NCBI GenBank assembly: GCA_951799445.1
Contig: OX637287.1
Location: forward strand, 5,580,001-5,644,000
Source of the DNA: Pseudisothecium myosuroides
Lineage: Eukaryota > Streptophyta > Bryopsida > Hypnales > Lembophyllaceae
Length of the DNA: 64,000 nucleotides
Direction of reading: 5' to 3'
Of the stretch, positions 59,914-64,000 are shown piece by piece. Under the pieces are notes generated by a model that saw only the letters and a list, made by a program, of their open reading frames with translations, made no database searches and had not been told where the DNA came from. A program made the translations under genes and the position numbers. Position 1 is the stretch's first letter, and each line of letters starts with the position of its first letter.

Positions 59914-60718
59914 TCTGCATTATGAAGTTAATTCAATTATTGCACCTTATTGTATAACACTATATTGCATTAATTTGAGAATTATGCAAATTTGCAAAAT
60001 ACATTGAGGTTAGATTTTTGTATAGAATTAGCCAAACCTTGCATTATAACTAAACAAATTAACTTTTTGAAATCCAACATGTACAGGTGCATGCAAATAA
60101 TTGTAGAAAAATAATCAAAATTGTTGGCCAAGAAAATTTAGGGGAGGCCTATGAAAAGCAAGCAGACAAATTTTTTGGCTTCCAGAAAACTATTTGGTTA
60201 TTTTTGGGTTGCTTTTAGTTTGACAACAACATACTTAAATGTAGTTTCTCCCACTCATATAGAAGTGAAAGCATCATGAAACTTGGAGAAGCCCATTCCA
60301 ACTTCAAAAAATGTGAAAGTTCATTCATGATTCCAACTAATACTATAGTTCAAAGTATAATTATAAAATAAACCAATCTCACGTAGGCTACAATAATTTC
60401 AAACTATCAATCCCCAATATGAGTTTCATCCATTTATATATACTCTCATCCAAATACATATTAATTTTTTTCTAAATCTTCACAGTAATTAGACCAAATT
60501 CATGATTCATCCCGCATTCATTTAATTAGCGTAAGTTTGTTTTGCATTACCAAAACTCTCACTAGTAGAATTATTATATGTGAAGGTCTAGTTCATCACT
60601 CATATGCTGAAATTGAATTTCTACGTCAAATTTTCAAGAGTCCACATCACCTCATACCATTTACAAGATGACATGTGGCACCTTTTAACAAAAATGACTT
60701 AATTTATGCCGAAGTGAG
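59124..60718. other. AT-rich intergenic stretch
   Basis: No supportable gene. It contains the long AT microsatellite at 59829-59910; the isoleucine-tyrosine frame across it is an artefact. Confidence 0.6.
59829..59910. repeat. Long (AT)n microsatellite, about 41 units
   Basis: An uninterrupted AT dinucleotide run of about 82 bp. Confidence 0.98.
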
Positions 60719-61100
60719 TAAGGTACCCCCCCTAACCGACCGAATAAGGAATTTCGACATGATCTGGAGTAGTGAAGGCAAAACAAATACTTTTCAGAGG
60801 TACATCAATAGAAATGACATGGATTGCAAAAAAATTGGTAATTTTATCACTTGAATTGAAATTACTATGAATTTTGGGAGGCAAAAAGTGTGTCGGACCC
60901 ATGGCCAATGTCTAGACTCTTCCAATTCCGATCATTTCAATAACTTTTTACCTAATCATTATTTCCTATTTTTTTTCCACAACTTGGGACATGTGTCATG
61001 TATTTATTAGTTCCAACCTTGAAAACGAGAAAAAAAAATCGCATTCTAAGCGTGGTCAGAAATATGTGCACCTGTAGGTCGGGAATGGGGGGTTACCTTA
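60719..61100. mobile_element. TA-flanked MITE, copy B of a two-copy family
   Basis: A 378-bp element (60721-61098) starts AGGTACCCCCC and ends GGGGTTACCT, with TA on both sides. It matches 16712-17105 over nearly its whole length, with scattered substitutions. Both copies keep intact flanking TA. Confidence 0.9.
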
Positions 61101-61469
61101 TGTCACCTTCACGTACGGTTGACAGAATACATGAATTGACATTTGATGAATGGATCTGATAGCCTGAGGGAATCCTATGTGAATTAGTGTTACTGTCGAA
61201 TAAAGAACATTGTGTGGGATTCCGGCAACGAAGGGCCAAAACGGCAAAACACTGTAAACAGCGTAGGGTAGGGTATCCGAGTGTAGGCACCTGGCTGGTC
61301 TATGTGGAAAGCAAGCGAAAACTGCTGCGTAAGTTCGTGGAGTTGACTTTGGTGAAGCCGTTCCCAATGATTGTGGCACAAATCAAGCAGGAGTTACAGG
61401 AGCCTACCCAGTTGACTAGTAAGTTACCCTGCACCGTCGTTGGTAAATGGTAACATCACCTCACGAACT
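61101..61469. other. GC-richer patch between two MITEs
   Basis: About 370 bp of clearly higher GC lies exactly between the MITE ending at 61098 and the one starting near 61470. Open frames on both strands (61187-61453 plus; 61098-61379 minus) span it. The plus frame reads VESKRKLLRKFVELTL and IVAQIKQELQEP, plausibly protein-like, but I recognise no family. It may be a fragment of a gene. Confidence 0.35.
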
Positions 61470-61806
61470 AGGTAGGACCGTAGGAGGTCCACAAGGCGCC
61501 CATTCAGAGCTGATTGAAACCTGAATTTGGGAACGTGAAACTTCTTGAAATATTTTTCAGTGAATTTTCCTTGAAAGACGAATGGAATTGGCATCTAACT
61601 CAAGTCGTTTCATATTTTTTGGAGCTTTGTGGAATTAGTTATGAATTTTTGAAGCTGAAATGGTATAGGGCTCTAAAATCGCTCACTTCCTCGAACATAC
61701 ATTGCTGGTACATTGTTGGTACAACAAAAAAGCAACATGTACAAATAGTGTACATTTGAAGAGGTGGGCAATTTTAGAGCTTGAGCGTTTTTAGAACCTC
61801 CTACCT
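61470..61806. mobile_element. Diverged MITE with AGGTAGG ends, copy 2
   Basis: This is a second copy of the element at 40309-40623. The shared stretches CTTGAAATATTTTTCAGT and TTTTTGGAGCTTTGTGGAAT are nearly identical. The left end is altered (AGGTAGGACCGTAGGAGGTC) and the right flank is TG and not TA, so it is older or rearranged. Confidence 0.75.
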
Positions 61807-63017
61807 TGAGGTACACGTAGACAATTCCAAGTATGGACCCAAAACCGTGCCCTAAAAAGTCTTGAAAAATAAGTAGATATTTGACTCAAGATGTTCAACT
61901 TGTGAGCTCAATCCTTTTGAAAATGGACAAAAGCGACATTATCCCTTTTGTACATCAAAATTAAAGCAAGGATTTAGAAATCTACAAAGTTAAACTTTAA
62001 AAAGTCATAATTCATTCATTCATATGATAATCAAAAAGTGCATAATAAAGTGTTTTGGATTTTTTACAAATTGCTAATAAGATCTCAAAGTATTTACAAA
62101 AATTTGAATAATGAAAATTATAGTCTATAGGGCTCAAGTGTATGGTTGCAGGCCCTTCTATCTTAAGGATGAAACATCTAAATGGTACCATTATTTCTAC
62201 ACCATGTAGCTTAGGCAAGTGGTTGAAATTATGGTATTTTTGTAGAATTGTTAGCATATCCGAGATAAAAACCAACCGAAAATGCTTCATAATTTTCTTG
62301 ACATTTACACAATGTTTATAAATTTTCAAAGTTAAAAGCATTTAGCCCTTGGATTTCCCTTAAGCAGAACATGCTTAAATTCCGATTGGTTACCTCAAAG
62401 AATTCTTACTTCCACCGGTTGCCTTTGAGAGCTTGAGGTGGATTTGGGTGAATGAAGGTAATTATCGAAGGTTCAAATAAAGGTGGCACAAAAGGGGTAT
62501 TGTTGCTTTTACATGGAAGATTTCCGTCATATTATAATTGGCTATCTATGTTTTGTTTTTTCATTGAGATTGTTCTAAGAATTTACATAAAGCTACAAAT
62601 TTTGACAAAATTTTGATATTATTTTTTTATATTATTTTTTTAAATCTATAATATTTAATTTTTGAATAATTCATAATCTATCTTCTATAAATTTTCTTTA
62701 AAAGTTGGCTAAATAATCACATTATTTTCCTTCAATATCTATCCATTTACATCTAGATTTATAGCTAAACTAAAAAGATTGTCAGTATCTAAAAATATAT
62801 AGTTTGAAAATAATATTTTAACAAAATTTGGATAGCAATCTTGTCTATTGGGTTATAAAATATGTCAAGTGTCTTGTATTCACTATAAATTGTAGAAAAA
62901 ATAATTACTTCTAATTATTAGACACATATACAAGGTTGTTTAAATTAGGATGGTTTAGATAGTTCGGTGTTAACTTGGATGTTAATGAAAAATGAATATT
63001 AATGTATAGTTTAATAC
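61807..63017. other. AT-rich intergenic stretch
   Basis: No supportable gene; the minus frame at 62012-62341 has no recognised family. It includes the left half of the inverted repeat described at 62518-63289. Confidence 0.5.
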
Positions 63018-63289
63018 TTAAGCCCTAAAGGATCAGCATGCGTTTTTTGGCAGTATAGAAATTTTTGGTAGGTACGTGCAACTAGAGATTTCCATATTTT
63101 GGGCTGAAATTTTAGAAGAAGGTGGGGACGAGGAATATCTTTCATATGCACTAAATTTCATGACATTTGGAAATATGAGTCAAAAGTTATGGCCAAATAT
63201 GTTACTTTTTTCGTAACTAGGTAGTTTGGGCAGATCAGAAAAAATCACTTTTTCTACTAGATAGCCAATTATAATGTGACAGAAATCTA
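62518..63289. repeat. 31-bp inverted repeat pair, 772 bp apart
   Basis: GATTTCCGTCATATTATAAT continuing into TGGCTATCTA (from 62519) is matched in inverse orientation by TAGATAGCCAATTATAATGT continuing into GACAGAAATC (63259-63289), with three mismatches in about 31 bp. The right copy falls inside the piggyBac-like element at 63018-63714, so this cannot be a simple single transposon. Confidence 0.7.
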
Positions 63290-63714
63290 ACAATTTAGTA
63301 TTTTGGCTCATTCTCTACTTCTTTCTACTTACTATTTTTTTCCTATATGTTGTACAATTCCAAATGACTTGGAAATTTTCAAGCATGTAAAAAACTTGTT
63401 TAGAAAAAAGAGTCCAAAGAAGCACCACCGTTTTGAACATTTTTTCACAGAAAAGTAAGCTTGTGAAGTGCAGCTGCCCAGTTTTTTTTAGGGACAAGAA
63501 ATGGATTTTTGTCAATTCAAATGCTAATATCTTGCAATCCGCAAGGTGGAAATTTCTGAAATTTTTTCTACATCTTTTCAAACCAATTTACTACAAGATC
63601 CTACAGTTATACATATCAAAAAAAGTTTTTTTTCAAAAATTTGGTACTTGTGTTGGAAATGGGAGGTTTTGAGCGATTTCAGGAAAAACATAGTCATGGA
63701 ACTTTAGGGGTTAA
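63018..63714. mobile_element. TTAA-flanked piggyBac-like MITE, left end mutated
   Basis: A 689-bp element (63022-63710) has TTAA on both sides. The right end (reverse complement) is CCCCTAAAGTTCC, and the left end GCCCTAAAGGATC has one change in the terminal Cs. It is non-coding. It resembles 58475-59123 in its ends only, so the two are related at the level of family and not as recent copies. Confidence 0.7.
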
Positions 63715-64000
63715 TGTAAGTAATTCCATTAGCTACGCCACACACAATTCTAGAGATAGTAAGTTGCTCAATGAACTAGTGGCCTTATTACACTGCAACT
63801 CATTTATATATTAGTGAATTGCAATAGAATAGCTAAAATATATTTTTGAACATCCACTATTGACAACTTTTAAGATTTTGGTTACCATGCTACAAGCAAG
63901 TCAAGAGTGAAATATTATATTTTTGTTTACCTACTGATAAAGGGAAACAAACCCAAAAGACTATAACTTTCAAGAGGTTGTGTTTAGAATTAGTTTTTTG
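63715..64000. other. AT-rich window end
   Basis: Nothing supportable is seen in the last 290 bp. Confidence 0.5.

Noticed and set aside
59795..60007. Open frame with a long isoleucine-tyrosine run
   Set aside because: It is a read-through of the (AT)n microsatellite and not a gene.
1..64000. CRISPR array, bacterial operon, tRNA or rRNA genes, viral genes
   Set aside because: No regularly spaced identical repeats, no Shine-Dalgarno-led gene series, no tRNA cloverleaf with conserved T-arm that I could fold, and no recognisable viral domain. Everything coding has plant-type introns.

Overview
The window looks like nuclear DNA of a non-seed land plant, most likely a bryophyte and probably a moss. 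The evidence is the intron-rich gene structure (GT-AG introns of about 90-750 bp), AT-rich intergenic DNA packed with small transposon relics, and two MIKC*-type MADS-box genes whose proteins resemble those known from mosses. The assignment to moss is inference. No bacterial, organellar or viral genes are visible, and I saw no tRNA, rRNA or CRISPR.

Only three genes are clearly intact, and one is cut by the window edge. (1) At 41-5958 (+) lie 22 exons giving the C-terminal 663 residues of the exocyst subunit SEC6. (2) At 32322-35865 (-) and (3) at 53808-57469 (-) lie two complete, tandem, same-strand MIKC* MADS-box genes of ten exons each, encoding 436 and 410 residues. The paralogues share nearly every exon boundary, a 19-nt microexon, and a pair of look-alike I-region exons. 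They differ by one reciprocal pair of introns and by the type of glutamine-rich tract. About 18 kb of repeat-rich DNA separates them.

Between SEC6 and the first MADS gene (about 6-30 kb) is a relic field. It holds MITEs of several types, a multi-exon gene-like region I could not identify (17.5-21.3 kb) with an F-box fragment inside it, and a decayed pogo/Tigger-like transposase (21.7-24.0 kb, minus). It also holds a near-perfect 357-bp foldback at 27.1 kb. From 37 to 50 kb the sequence is AT-rich with more foldbacks, one TA-flanked element and one GGGCAATTTC-family MITE. A satellite-like array fills 50.0-51.5 kb, followed by a GC-richer, unidentified stretch up to the 3' flank of the second MADS gene. 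From 58.4 kb to the end are more MITEs and simple repeats.

Three MITE groups recur and can be told apart by their ends: TA-flanked elements starting AGGTA, TTAA-flanked elements starting CCCCT (piggyBac-like), and elements starting GGGCAATTTC or diverged versions of it. One of the third group appears nested inside another just downstream of the first MADS gene. The most biologically interesting signal is the MIKC* pair: repeated symmetric exons in the I region, reciprocal intron differences, and a stop codon placed just after a good splice donor in both genes.
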